Notes: generated by a model not told the origin, from the sequence alone. A stretch of DNA of 45,103 nucleotides from an uncultured Lachnospiraceae bacterium (GCA_902765725.1 CACXAT010000021.1:1-45103); one strand, 5' to 3'. Positions 1 to 11,178 are shown, counted from the first letter of the stretch. Numbers and translations are program-made.

Positions 1-94
1 AGGAGTATATTCAAAACCAATGATCATGTTCGGCATTCACCCACGCCCATGTGGTGCAGCTGCTCCTATGGACGTGGTACTCTGCTATGAATCA

Positions 95-127
95 TAGATA
101 AAACTCCCTCCGCATCAGCGGAGGGAG
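95..127 (-). terminator. Terminator of pta
   Basis: A 10-bp perfect stem (CTCCCTCCGC / GCGGAGGGAG, 104-127) has a 4-nt loop. On the minus strand it is followed by a short T-run (TTTTAT). It lies about 20 bases after the pta stop codon, so pta ends its transcript here and any gene further left is transcribed separately. Confidence 0.8.
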
Positions 128-148
128 CGATAATGAACTTTATTGGGT

Positions 149-1162
149 TCAGCCCTGTTTCTTGGCAGCCGCCGCGCGGATCACGAGCATGGCAACATTG
201 CCCAGCATCTCGTCGACCGGCGCGCTTCTGGAGAAGTCGCAGACCGGCTTGGCGAAGCCCTGAAGGACCGGGCCGTAGGCATTGGCATGACCGAAGATCT
301 GGATCAGCTTGACACCGATATTGCCGGCGTGGAGGTTCGGGAAGATCAGGACGTTGGCCTTGCCCGCCACTTCACTCTCACGCTTAACCTTGTGCTGCGC
401 AACTGCCGGAATGATCGCGGAATCCAGCTGGAACTCGCCGTCGCACTTGATATCAGGGCGAAGCTCGTGAACCTTCTGCACCGCGTTGATCACTACGTCA
501 ACTGTCTCGTGCTTCGCGCTTCCCAGGGTAGAGAATGCGAGCAGCGCGACTCTGGGCTCCCATCCGAGCAGGTCACGTACCGTGTCTGCGGAAGAGATCG
601 CGATACCTGCCAGCGCATCCGCGTCAGGCTGAGCAGTGACAGCGCAGTCAGCGATGCCGAGCATCTGTCCCTGCGGTCCGTCAAATCCGGGGATATCAGC
701 AATGCCGAGGCTGGACGCAGCCTGAACGCCTGCCTGAAGGCCGACGCCCTGCATGGCTTCCGTGATGACATCGCCGGTGGAATATTCCTTGCCTGCTGCC
801 ACGCAGTCAACATCACCGACCTTCAGCAGGAACATACCGCAGCGGACCGGATCAGAAGTCAGACGCTTCAGCGTCGGCTTCTTGCGCTTTCCTTCATTCT
901 TCGCAATATAATCCTCCACATAAGCATCGATGAAAGCCTCATCCTTCGGATTGAAGTACTCAAATCCTTCTGTGGAGACACCATTCTCCGCAGCCAGCTT
1001 CTCGACCTCTTCCTTACTGCCGATCAGAACCGGAGTACCGATCTTCGTGCGGATGACCTCAGCTGCCGTCTTCAGAATATCAACACTGAAGGATTCCGGA
1101 AAACATACACGCTGCGGCGATACTTTAGCCTTCTCCACCATGCCTGCGATAAATTCGTTCAT
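149..1162 (-). CDS. pta: Phosphate acetyltransferase
   Basis: It interconverts acetyl-CoA plus phosphate with acetyl phosphate plus CoA, the first step of acetate and ATP formation from acetyl-CoA in fermenting Clostridia. The 337-residue length matches the short Pta form without the DRTGG domain. The protein opens MNEFIAGMVEKAKVSPQRV. The C-terminal region has the family pattern VLIFPNLHAGNIGVKLIQ followed by YGPVLQGFAKPVCD, which forms the active-site cleft. The start at 1162 was chosen because an AGGAGG site lies 6 bases upstream; an upstream in-frame ATG at 1201 has no such site. The partner acetate kinase gene (ackA), often downstream, is not seen in the 148 bases available. A strong terminator follows the stop, suggesting a single-gene unit. 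Family assignment is firm. Confidence 0.95.
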   Translation of the reverse strand: MNEFIAGMVEKAKVSPQRVCFPESFSVDILKTAAEVIRTKIGTPVLIGSKEEVEKLAAENGVSTEGFEYFNPKDEAFIDAYVEDYIAKNEGKRKKPTLKRLTSDPVRCGMFLLKVGDVDCVAAGKEYSTGDVITEAMQGVGLQAGVQAASSLGIADIPGFDGPQGQMLGIADCAVTAQPDADALAGIAISSADTVRDLLGWEPRVALLAFSTLGSAKHETVDVVINAVQKVHELRPDIKCDGEFQLDSAIIPAVAQHKVKRESEVAGKANVLIFPNLHAGNIGVKLIQIFGHANAYGPVLQGFAKPVCDFSRSAPVDEMLGNVAMLVIRAAAAKKQG

Positions 1163-1418
1163 TCTGTTCCTCCTGTACAATTGCAGTCTGTGCTCTCTCA
1201 ATCATAATGTGCGTTGGAAACTCCGGGCGGTACTCTAAGAGCATTCTGTGCCGAGTCCGTCCTAAACTGCATTGTACCAAATCCTCCTGTCATACAGCAT
1301 GAAATCATTTAACCTGTTTCTGCTGTACACAGACCAGTTTCCGCCTATCGCTTATGCAGAGGATTAAAAAAATCCCGGTTTATTTACACTTCCTCCTCAG
1401 AGAGACCTCTCTTCCGTC

Positions 1419-3116
1419 TTATTCCGCCTCGGTCTGTGCCCCGGGAGCCTCCTCCACGGCGACGATCCGTCCCTGGCCGTAGGGATCAGAATACTCTTCA
1501 CCGATCACGCCCTCCAGCGTACCGGTGATGTAATCCTTCAGCACCTGATTGTCCAGCTTCACTTCGTCCTGGAGAATATTGCAGCCATCGAACATGGTGT
1601 ACCCGTCGCCATGATTCTTCAGCATATAATTGTGGGACGCAAGGGTATAGGTCTTCTCAAGATCCAGCGGCTCGCCGCCCACCATGACATTCTTCACACG
1701 GTACTCACCGTCTACGCCGGTGAACATGGAATTCTCATCCTGCGTGCAGCTGCTGTCAAGATAGGTGTGGATCTCATAGGTCAGGCCTGCGACCTGGAGG
1801 AAGCCGCCATTCTCACCCGGAACTTCACGCGCGCCCCATTCAAGGGCATCCAGAATCTGCTGTCCCGTCGCTTCGATCACACACATCGCATTGCCGAAGG
1901 GATGCACCGTAAGTATCTTCTCAAGTGTGATATCTCCCGCCGGGATATCGACACGTATGCCTCCGCCGTTTACGAACGCGATATCCGCGCCGCTCTGGTC
2001 CAGGTAGGCATCCGCGCACAGATCTCCCAGATTGGTCTCTGTCCTGCGGACGATCCGGATCGGATTGCCGTCCGCGTCCGCTGCCGTCGGATCATAGATC
2101 ACCAGGTCGACCGCACTCTTCGCAACGACCTCCTGCAGCTTCTCGTCCAGTTCTCCGATTCCCTTTTCAACTGCCTCAGACATACTGTTGGTCACACCCA
2201 GCAGCTCCGGAACAGATACATCATTGTTCCAGCTGTAGACTCCGGCCTCGATGCTGCCGTCCGCGGCGCTGATGCGGGCATAGCCGATCCCCTGCAGCTT
2301 CGTTCCGCAGGCAGAACGGATCACGTCATTGCCGTCCTTATCCTGCATGACGATCTGGTCCGTATCATGGCTGTGTCCGTCCAGGAACACATCGATCCCG
2401 GAGGTATTGCGGATCACATCCGCGTAGGTCCAGGGTTCGCACTCGGCTTCATTTCCCAGATGCCCCATAACGAAGACATAATCGGCACCTTCCGCTCTGG
2501 CGTCGTCCACAGCAGTCTGCACTGCATTGTAGACTGCCTCGCCTGTTTCATCCTGCAGGAACCCGTAGATAAAGTTGCCCTCTTCGTCCATAAAGTACTT
2601 CGGCGTCGAGGAGGTCAGTGTCTTCGGGGTCGTCACGCCCACAAAGGCGATCTGCACGCCGTCGAATTCCTTGATTACATAGGGATCAAAGACCAGCTCA
2701 CCTTCTTTATTGAAGTTACAGCTGATGTACGGGAACTCAGCCATCTGTGTCAGTTCAAGGAAGCGGTCCATCCCGTAATCGAATTCATGGTTGCCCGGAA
2801 TCGCGACGTCATATTTCATCGCATTCATCAGTTCGATACTCGCCTGACCGGTTGTCATGGTCCCCAGCGGCTCGCCCTGGATGTTATCTCCGTCATCCAC
2901 CAGCAGGGTGTAATTGCCGGCGGCCTCCAGCTGCTCTCTCACCTGCTGCAGCCCGACATACCCGAAGCCCTGATCAACTCCGCAGTGCACGTCACTGGTA
3001 TAAAGCACCACGACGTCCTTGGTAAGCCCCGTTTCTTCTGAGGCTGCTTCCCCGCCCATGGCCGTAACCGCATAGAGCATGGCAAGTCCCAGCGTCATTA
3101 TCAATTGTTTCTTCAT
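1419..3116 (-). CDS. Secreted 5'-nucleotidase / UDP-sugar hydrolase family phosphoesterase
   Basis: This is a 565-residue exported nucleotidase of the UshA/YfkN type, expected to remove phosphate from extracellular nucleotides for nucleoside and phosphate salvage. Residues 1-25 form a signal peptide (MKKQLIMTLGLAMLYAVTA...). The N-terminal metallophosphoesterase domain shows SDVHCG (Asp42, His44), DDGDNIQG, GNHEFDYG and DGHSHD, which are the two-metal ligands. The C-terminal domain carries NLGDLCADAYL and FVNGGGIRVDI, typical of the nucleotidase specificity domain. There is no LPXTG sorting motif or C-terminal membrane anchor, so the product is probably released or held non-covalently. The start has an AAAGGAGAG site just upstream. 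The upstream region contains a large hairpin and two short palindromes. Exact substrate is not deducible. Confidence 0.9.
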   Translation of the reverse strand: MKKQLIMTLGLAMLYAVTAMGGEAASEETGLTKDVVVLYTSDVHCGVDQGFGYVGLQQVREQLEAAGNYTLLVDDGDNIQGEPLGTMTTGQASIELMNAMKYDVAIPGNHEFDYGMDRFLELTQMAEFPYISCNFNKEGELVFDPYVIKEFDGVQIAFVGVTTPKTLTSSTPKYFMDEEGNFIYGFLQDETGEAVYNAVQTAVDDARAEGADYVFVMGHLGNEAECEPWTYADVIRNTSGIDVFLDGHSHDTDQIVMQDKDGNDVIRSACGTKLQGIGYARISAADGSIEAGVYSWNNDVSVPELLGVTNSMSEAVEKGIGELDEKLQEVVAKSAVDLVIYDPTAADADGNPIRIVRRTETNLGDLCADAYLDQSGADIAFVNGGGIRVDIPAGDITLEKILTVHPFGNAMCVIEATGQQILDALEWGAREVPGENGGFLQVAGLTYEIHTYLDSSCTQDENSMFTGVDGEYRVKNVMVGGEPLDLEKTYTLASHNYMLKNHGDGYTMFDGCNILQDEVKLDNQVLKDYITGTLEGVIGEEYSDPYGQGRIVAVEEAPGAQTEAE

Positions 3117-3158
3117 CCTTCTCTCCTTTCCGCAATTCTGTTCTCCGGCACAGATAAA

Positions 3159-3211
3159 GCCTTTGCTTTGCTATACTGAAAGAGACAACTTCAGTATAGC
3201 AAAACAAAGGC
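3159..3211. other. Large intergenic hairpin, 22-bp stem
   Basis: Bases 3159-3180 and 3190-3211 are inverted copies with a single G/A difference (tolerated as G-U in one orientation), separated by a 9-base loop. The hairpin lies between the methyltransferase gene and the nucleotidase start on the minus strand. The minus-strand continuation is GGCTTTATCTG, a weak T-run, so it may end the methyltransferase transcript or act in the nucleotidase 5' leader. Confidence 0.7.
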
Positions 3212-3231
3212 TGCTGCGCACTACAATATGT

Positions 3232-3275
3232 CAGATAATTATCTGTTTTTAGAATTGTATTAGTGCAATTTGCAC
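3232..3275. promoter_or_regulatory. Two palindromes upstream of the nucleotidase gene
   Basis: CAGATAATTATCTG (3232-3245) is a perfect 14-bp palindrome, and GTGCAATTTGCAC (3263-3275) is a 13-bp palindrome with one central base. Both lie between the methyltransferase stop and the nucleotidase start, where a promoter for the nucleotidase would be expected. Operator function is inference; no clear -35/-10 pair was found. Confidence 0.4.
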
Positions 3276-3284
3276 GATTTTAGA

Positions 3285-4856
3285 TTATCTGTACCGAAGA
3301 ACAAACTCCGTGGTCCCTGCACGCTCGTTCAGAAGGAAGGACTGTGCCAGTGTAAACGAAGACACCTCCTTCAGAGCTTCCTCCAGCGCAGACGCGTGAT
3401 CTGTCAGGATGATCAGGACTGCGTCCTCCGAGAGAAGTCCCGCGATCCTGTCCAGGAAACGCTTTGCGAAAGCTTCCGCACTCTCCCCTTCCGGCGCTTC
3501 CTTCGGAAGTTCTGTGATGACCTCGTCAAATGAATACTCGTGGGTGAAGTCAAAGAAATCACGGTTGATAAAATGGAACGGCGCATGGGGAAAGCTTTCC
3601 GAGATCTGTGTGTTGACCTTCGCCTTTTCGATGGCCTCCGCGAACCGGTCAACACCGTAGACCGGATCTGCGCCGGCGGCGACGCACCTCTCCATCAGAA
3701 GCGTTCCGGTCCCGCAGAACGGATCCAGAAGCTGAGCTCCTTCCTTCAGATACGGACGGGCCAGCTCCACAGCCAGCGCCGAGAGCGATGCCGAGGTCGA
3801 CTGGGCCGTGGTCTCTTTCCTGTAGGCAAACCTTCTGTCCGGGATTGTGAAGAGCTTCAGCATCGGGATCAGGCTCTTATCCCTGCGCTCGACCAGTCTC
3901 AGTTCTACTTCATATCCGGAATCCGTATTCTGAAGCGTTCCCTTCTCCAGCGCGTCCAGCCTGGATGCGATCCGGTGAATGAACTCGCCTTTCTTTTCCC
4001 TGGGGATCGTCTGGCTCTTCAGCTCGATCCGGTACCGGAAGGGCTGGTCGGATTCTTCATGCAGATACTTCAGATAATTGCCGATCTTCAGGTCCCTGAG
4101 TTTCTGGGCGATCACCTTCTCATCTCCCAGGATCGGTCTTGCTCCCGGGATCGGGAACAGCATCTCGATCCAGGTTCGGATCTTCAGGATCTCCTCCAGA
4201 TCTCCGCCCTTCACATGGACCGCTCCCCTCATGCAGTTCACGGTCCCTGTATGGATCTGCCCGGCAGTGGCGTCCGCATGCAGGCGGTTCGTCTGAAGCA
4301 CCACATCCGGGGCCGGGGACAGCTTCACGAAGCGGTGACCCCTGCGGCGCTCATAACGGCTGACCATGCTGCGAAGCCTGGACAGCTCCAGGAGCAGATG
4401 CTTGTTGTTGTCCCACAGAGCCTCCTCCCCGCGCTCAGGCTGTGCGTCAGATCCTTCCTCCGCGGCTGGGGCAGAGCTATCTTCTGAGAGCTGCATCTGC
4501 TCCAGCTCCCGGATCCTCTCCCGAAGCCTGGGCAGATACTCTCTGTAATCCAGCATGGAGGCCGCCTTCAGATACTCTTCCCTGACGAAGAGGGTCTCCT
4601 CCTTCTCCCAGGCTTCAAACAGAGCCGGAAGCACATCCTCGTCCTCCGTCATCCCCAGGATCAGAGCGGCATTCTTGCGCACCTTGGGGTCCTCATGCTC
4701 CAGAAGATCCGTAAGAAGAGTAAAATCCCCGCCCAGCAGATACATGAAATTCCGCCGCAGCGACTCATCCGTTATATTCTGCCTGATCTGGATCAGGTTC
4801 TGTCTCACATCCTGGTCCTTTTTCACCATCTCCAGCATCTGTTCAAGTCTGGCCAT
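3285..4856 (-). CDS. HEAT-repeat plus RNA-methyltransferase-like protein
   Basis: This 523-residue protein has two parts. Residues 1-150 look like HEAT-type helical repeats (for example EHEDPKVRKNAALILG). The remainder resembles the THUMP/UPF0020 class of RNA guanine-N2 methyltransferases, with a SAM-binding motif DPFCGTGTLL at about 378-387 and an acidic strand-2 end at YGVDR. At the position of the catalytic (N/D)PPY motif it reads TELPKEA (about 448-454), so the usual Asn/Asp is replaced by Glu and only one Pro remains; activity is therefore uncertain. The start at 4856 follows an AGAGGA site. A TTG at 4907 is rejected because the intervening sequence forms a hairpin and overlaps the upstream stop. 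Target RNA unknown. Confidence 0.7.
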   Translation of the reverse strand: MARLEQMLEMVKKDQDVRQNLIQIRQNITDESLRRNFMYLLGGDFTLLTDLLEHEDPKVRKNAALILGMTEDEDVLPALFEAWEKEETLFVREEYLKAASMLDYREYLPRLRERIRELEQMQLSEDSSAPAAEEGSDAQPERGEEALWDNNKHLLLELSRLRSMVSRYERRRGHRFVKLSPAPDVVLQTNRLHADATAGQIHTGTVNCMRGAVHVKGGDLEEILKIRTWIEMLFPIPGARPILGDEKVIAQKLRDLKIGNYLKYLHEESDQPFRYRIELKSQTIPREKKGEFIHRIASRLDALEKGTLQNTDSGYEVELRLVERRDKSLIPMLKLFTIPDRRFAYRKETTAQSTSASLSALAVELARPYLKEGAQLLDPFCGTGTLLMERCVAAGADPVYGVDRFAEAIEKAKVNTQISESFPHAPFHFINRDFFDFTHEYSFDEVITELPKEAPEGESAEAFAKRFLDRIAGLLSEDAVLIILTDHASALEEALKEVSSFTLAQSFLLNERAGTTEFVLRYR

Positions 4857-4880
4857 ATCTATCCTCTTTCTTATAAGAGA

Positions 4881-4898
4881 GGGAGGCTCACGCCTCCC
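4881..4898 (-). terminator. Hairpin after the amidase gene
   Basis: GGGAGGC and GCCTCCC form a perfect 7-bp stem with a 4-nt loop in the 47 bases between the amidase stop and the methyltransferase start. The minus-strand tail TCTCTTAT is only moderately T-rich, so it is a weak or partial terminator. Confidence 0.5.
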
Positions 4899-4903
4899 CC
4901 TGA

Positions 4904-5974
4904 TCAACCTTCGTTCTTCGCCGCGGCTCTCTCCGCTCTCTTCTTAAGCTCCTCCCACAGATTCTGGTCGGACGTCTCAAGCTGCACCTCCGTCTCGGCG
5001 TTCAGGCCATCCAGATATTTTCTCAGAATATCCTCTTCCGTCTCGCCTTCATCCTTCGGATGCAGGAGTTCATCGATCATATCTCTCTGTGCCTGCGCAC
5101 ACTCCTGGCGGTATGTCATGACGTCATCCTTGAATTGTTCCCATTCATCCGGATGCTCTACATACCACTTCGGGCAGATCTTGCCGGTGACATCATAATG
5201 GCGGATGATATCATCCCTGCCCAGATCATACTTCTCCGTCAGATAGGCAACCAGATGGACGTCTGACCAGTAGGTCGCCTCCGTGAGTTTTCCGGAGGAA
5301 TCCTCATGGCAGTTCTCGATGGAGATGGAATAATAGTTCGCCTCGTTGGACGCCCACGCAACCTCTCCGTCCGGAACGCACTGGATGATCTCACCCTCGG
5401 TGCCGACCACATAGTTGGCGCTCATATAGGTATTCTGCAGGTTCTTCAGACTCTGGAAATAATCGTGGTTCTGCTGAGCCGTGGTCTCCGGATTGCCGAG
5501 ATAATGGACGACGATCTTATCAATGCTGTCCACCTTGATTCCGGGTCTGGACCACTCATTTACAGAGAGCAGCTGCAGATCGATGTTCGGTCTCGGGACA
5601 GCGAGTCCGTAGGTGACGACCCGGTCGGCCTCCGTCTGGTATTCAAACTTCACCTTCTTATTGACCAGTTCATCCAGTTCGGGATCTTCCTTCGGCATAA
5701 GCAGAACAAATGCTCCGACCGCAAGACAGACTGCCTCGATCAGGATCACCCAGAATATAATCCTGCCCGCGCGCTTGCGCTTCTTCTCTTTGAGATATCT
5801 CTCATAGGGAGTCAGATTATAGTACGGGTTCCGGTTCTCCTCCTGGCCGCTCTTCCTGCCGGAAGATCTTCCGCCGGAAGCATACCGGGAATACTCCTGC
5901 GAAGAGGTTCCTCCGCGGAGGTTCCTTCTTCTGTTCTGCTCCTGCCGGTTATGATTATCACTCCTGCCACTCAT
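4904..5974 (-). CDS. Membrane-anchored N-acetylmuramoyl-L-alanine amidase (Amidase_2)
   Basis: It is predicted to cut the bond between N-acetylmuramic acid and L-alanine in peptidoglycan, outside the cell. Residues 1-68 are a basic, Arg/Ser/Gly-rich cytoplasmic tail and residues about 71-93 are a single membrane helix, giving a type II membrane protein. The Amidase_2 domain covers about 125-280. Zinc ligands are visible as His157 (KIVVHYLG), His259 (RHYDVTGK) and Cys267 (KICPKW). SIENCHED provides the central acidic strand. The C-terminal 75 residues are charged, helical and of unknown role. There is no SH3 or choline-binding wall domain. It sits between guaB and the methyltransferase with short spacing. 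An AGGAAGG site lies about 13 bases before the start, which is a little far. Confidence 0.88.
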   Translation of the reverse strand: MSGRSDNHNRQEQNRRRNLRGGTSSQEYSRYASGGRSSGRKSGQEENRNPYYNLTPYERYLKEKKRKRAGRIIFWVILIEAVCLAVGAFVLLMPKEDPELDELVNKKVKFEYQTEADRVVTYGLAVPRPNIDLQLLSVNEWSRPGIKVDSIDKIVVHYLGNPETTAQQNHDYFQSLKNLQNTYMSANYVVGTEGEIIQCVPDGEVAWASNEANYYSISIENCHEDSSGKLTEATYWSDVHLVAYLTEKYDLGRDDIIRHYDVTGKICPKWYVEHPDEWEQFKDDVMTYRQECAQAQRDMIDELLHPKDEGETEEDILRKYLDGLNAETEVQLETSDQNLWEELKKRAERAAAKNEG

Positions 5975-6006
5975 CTCAACATCGCTGCCTTCCTGACACC
6001 ACCGTG

Positions 6007-7488
<1,482 letters not shown>

Positions 7489-7522
7489 TCATTGCGTCCG
7501 TGATCGTAAAAAAGTTTCGCAC

Positions 7523-7551
7523 ATGATACCATACAATATCAATTCGCGCAA
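7523..7551 (-). promoter_or_regulatory. Probable guaB promoter
   Basis: Read on the minus strand, TTGCGC (7546-7551) is followed after exactly 17 bases by TATCAT (7523-7528). The predicted start of transcription is near 7516, giving a leader of about 45 bases before guaB. Four matches to each consensus hexamer make it credible but untested. Confidence 0.55.
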
Positions 7552-7564
7552 TGCATCTCTCTGA

Positions 7565-8101
7565 TCAGCTGAAGAAAACCTTCCTGGGCGCGTAGCGTCT
7601 CATATCCTGGGCGATCTCCTCTGTAAGCTCCATCCTGACGATGGCGGAGTCCTTCTCGCTTCCGTAGACTGCGGTCCAGGACTTTACGTTCGGATCACCG
7701 CTGGTGTAGTCCAGCACCTTGCCATTCTTAAGGTAAGAGGCCAGGTGGTCACTTCCCGTAGGCGCCAGGATCTCCAGGTTGTCCTTGTCATAGGAGCCTA
7801 CCTTCTTCCTCTTGCGCTTGGACATGATCTTGTCAATGTCGATGTCCCCGCCTACATAGAGGTACTCATATTCCACATCCAGCTGGGGAAGCAGCAGGTA
7901 ATAGCCCACAAAGCCCAGCACAACGCCGATCGCCAGCGCAGGAAGAAAGGCAAACAGCAGGCCGAACGCAGCGGGGATCACCGCGAGGGCAATCACCAGT
8001 CCCTTCAGGAGGACATCCGTTGTCTTTGGCTGTCTCTTCACCAGAATCTCTTCATATCCATCATTCATAGCCGTCACCATTGTGCCGCAGTCAGGCGGCA
8101 T
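7565..8101 (-). CDS. Small membrane protein, possibly DUF6106 family
   Basis: The product has up to 178 residues and no function I can assign. Visible features are a short N-terminal cytoplasmic stretch (MNDGYEEILVKRQPKT), two adjacent membrane helices between about residues 32 and 72, then a hydrophilic C-terminal domain with a basic KRKRKK segment and a beta-rich end. The composition resembles small Clostridia membrane proteins labelled DUF6106, but that match is from memory and not certain. The start is ambiguous: ATG 8101 has GAGGAAAGGAG directly upstream, whereas ATG 8068 matches the more usual start of the family (MNDGYEE). It follows the 246-residue membrane protein by 18 bases, so the two are probably co-transcribed. 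Confidence 0.65.
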   Translation of the reverse strand: MPPDCGTMVTAMNDGYEEILVKRQPKTTDVLLKGLVIALAVIPAAFGLLFAFLPALAIGVVLGFVGYYLLLPQLDVEYEYLYVGGDIDIDKIMSKRKRKKVGSYDKDNLEILAPTGSDHLASYLKNGKVLDYTSGDPNVKSWTAVYGSEKDSAIVRMELTEEIAQDMRRYAPRKVFFS

Positions 8102-8119
8102 CTACTCCTTTCCTCACAA

Positions 8120-8860
8120 TCATTCCTGCCCCATCAGAAAATCGTACAGCTTCAAAGCACTCTGCGTGTGGTCCGAATTCGCCGTGATGGAGAACCATAC
8201 TTCCTGATCCATATGCATTCCGTACTGTTTCAGCACACCCGCCTGGTCGATCCGCACCGCGTACAGATGCTCTGCGCCATCCTCCGCCGAACGGGCGCGG
8301 TACAGATATTCATCCGCAGAAGATCCCGTATCCCATTCACTGCCCTCAAGCTCATCCAGTGCCAGGAGTGATCCCTGTTCCTGCAGGAACTGCGTTACAT
8401 CCGCCGGAGCCAGGAAGACATCCAGGGTCCCCGCCTGCAGAAGAGCCGTCAGCTTCACGGTGTTTGCCACGTCAAGCTGCGAGGTGCCGTCCGATCCCGG
8501 ATTGAGCCTCATGGAGGTGTCGAACTCTACCTTCTGCCACCGCCCCAGCCCGCCAAGGCTGTCGGCGAAGTCCTCGGAAAGCTGAGCCTCCCCCGTTTCA
8601 TATTCATCCAGATTCAGGATACAGGTATACAGCACAGTCTCTGTCCGGGCGCCGTTGATCATGTTGACAATGATATAGACCGCCATGAAGACAAAAAAAC
8701 CGATCACCAGGACAAACTTGTAATAGTCCCAGAAATATCTGACTCTCGCCCCGGGCCCGAGACTTTTGATCTTCTCCCATTCTTCCCTGCGGGCCTTCTC
8801 GGCTTCCTGCTTCAGATATTCATTTTCTTTCCTTTTTTCTTCTTCGGTCATAGACGGCAT
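8120..8860 (-). CDS. Uncharacterised single-pass membrane protein
   Basis: About 246 residues. The N-terminus is a charged helix rich in Glu/Lys (TEEEKRKENEYLKQEAEKA), likely coiled coil. It is followed by a single membrane helix (FVLVIGFFVFMAVYIIVNMI) and an approximately 170-residue domain predicted to be outside the cell. The domain contains DVFLAPADVTQFLQEQGSLLALDEL, which resembles the ligand-binding part of extracellular solute-binding proteins, but there is no lipobox. I do not recognise a named family. The start at 8860 was chosen over 8914 because AAAGGG lies just before it and the extra 18 residues look non-coding. It forms a two-gene unit with the downstream small membrane protein. 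Confidence 0.65.
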   Translation of the reverse strand: MPSMTEEEKRKENEYLKQEAEKARREEWEKIKSLGPGARVRYFWDYYKFVLVIGFFVFMAVYIIVNMINGARTETVLYTCILNLDEYETGEAQLSEDFADSLGGLGRWQKVEFDTSMRLNPGSDGTSQLDVANTVKLTALLQAGTLDVFLAPADVTQFLQEQGSLLALDELEGSEWDTGSSADEYLYRARSAEDGAEHLYAVRIDQAGVLKQYGMHMDQEVWFSITANSDHTQSALKLYDFLMGQE

Positions 8861-8933
8861 ATCCCTTTCTGAAACTGCTATCTGATTATACCAGAGCACA
8901 GGGTTCTTTTCCACACTTTCAGTGCCAAACAGC

Positions 8934-9159
8934 GATGCAGTTCACAGGTCAGCCGGCATTGCTTCGAGTCTGCGGGCACAATGAAAACACGTCGCCTGCC
9001 CTCACTTTGCGGCGGTTGCATTGCAGCCGCTCCCAGCTCCTATAGATGCGTGGTCGGTCTCCACTTCGTTCCGGTCGGTGCTAAACGAACGTCCACTGGA
9101 CGTTCAGCACGCCCGCAGAACTCTATGCAGATTATGCCGGCTGACCTGTGAACTGCATC
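8934..9159. repeat. 226-bp palindromic repeat element with perfect 26-bp terminal inverted repeats
   Basis: The ends 8934-8959 (starting GATGCAGTTCACAGG) and 9134-9159 are perfect inverted copies over 26 bases. The pairing resumes inside: TCTGCGGGC at 8969-8977 matches GCCCGCAGA at 9111-9119. The interior carries a near-perfect hairpin at about 9012-9030 and a palindrome GAACGTCCACTGGACGTTC near 9087-9105. There is no open reading frame of note and no obvious target duplication. It fills most of the 386-base gap between groEL and the next gene. Part of it recurs at 17335-17393 with 55 of 59 bases identical. It could be a miniature mobile element, a REP-like palindrome or a structured RNA. Confidence 0.8.
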
Positions 9160-9165
9160 CGGACA

Positions 9166-9202
9166 GAAAAACCGCCGGATGGCCGAAAGACCATCCGGCG
9201 GT
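9166..9202 (-). terminator. groEL terminator
   Basis: A 12-bp stem (ACCGCCGGATGG / CCATCCGGCGGT) with an 8-nt loop lies 45 bases after the groEL stop. It is followed on the minus strand by TTTTTCTG. This is a strong intrinsic terminator. Confidence 0.9.
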
Positions 9203-9246
9203 ATGTCGGATCTGAGTAATTAACTGTCCTGTACGGATCCCGTGGA

Positions 9247-10896
<1,650 letters not shown>

Positions 10897-11178
10897 TTAC
10901 TCAACCTTTGCGAGAATATCACTCATCTTGCAGAGGATGTACTCTTCCTCACCAAGCTTGAACTCATTGCCGGCATACTTGGAATATACGACCATGTCGC
11001 CTTCCTTGACGCTCATGAAGATCTCCTTGCCGTCGACCTTGCCGTCACCGACTGCGATTACAGTAGCTTCCTGCGGTCTCTCCTGAGACTTTGCTGCCAG
11101 AATGATACCGCCCTTTGTGGTCTCCTCAGCTTCAACCTGCTTAAGAACAACCTTATCTCCTAACGGAACTAACTTCAT
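10897..11178 (-). CDS. groES: Co-chaperonin GroES (10 kDa subunit)
   Basis: It forms the heptameric lid of the GroEL chamber. The 93 residues begin MKLVPLGDKVVLKQVEAEE and include the mobile-loop region ETTKGGIILAAKSQERPQ and the C-terminal YILCKMSDILAKVE. The start at 11178 follows GGAGGAATGCATT; the longer frame from 11202 would lie in the leader. CIRCE is centred 46 bases upstream, so HrcA repression is expected. Confidence 0.98.
   Translation of the reverse strand: MKLVPLGDKVVLKQVEAEETTKGGIILAAKSQERPQEATVIAVGDGKVDGKEIFMSVKEGDMVVYSKYAGNEFKLGEEEYILCKMSDILAKVE

Noticed and set aside
143..1207. Long open frame on the plus strand opposite pta (354 codons)
   Set aside because: It is an antisense shadow of pta, with no ribosome binding site and no family similarity, while the opposite frame is a complete enzyme.
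4857..4907. TTG start for the methyltransferase-like gene
   Set aside because: It overlaps the amidase stop and crosses a 7-bp hairpin; ATG 4856 has a ribosome binding site.
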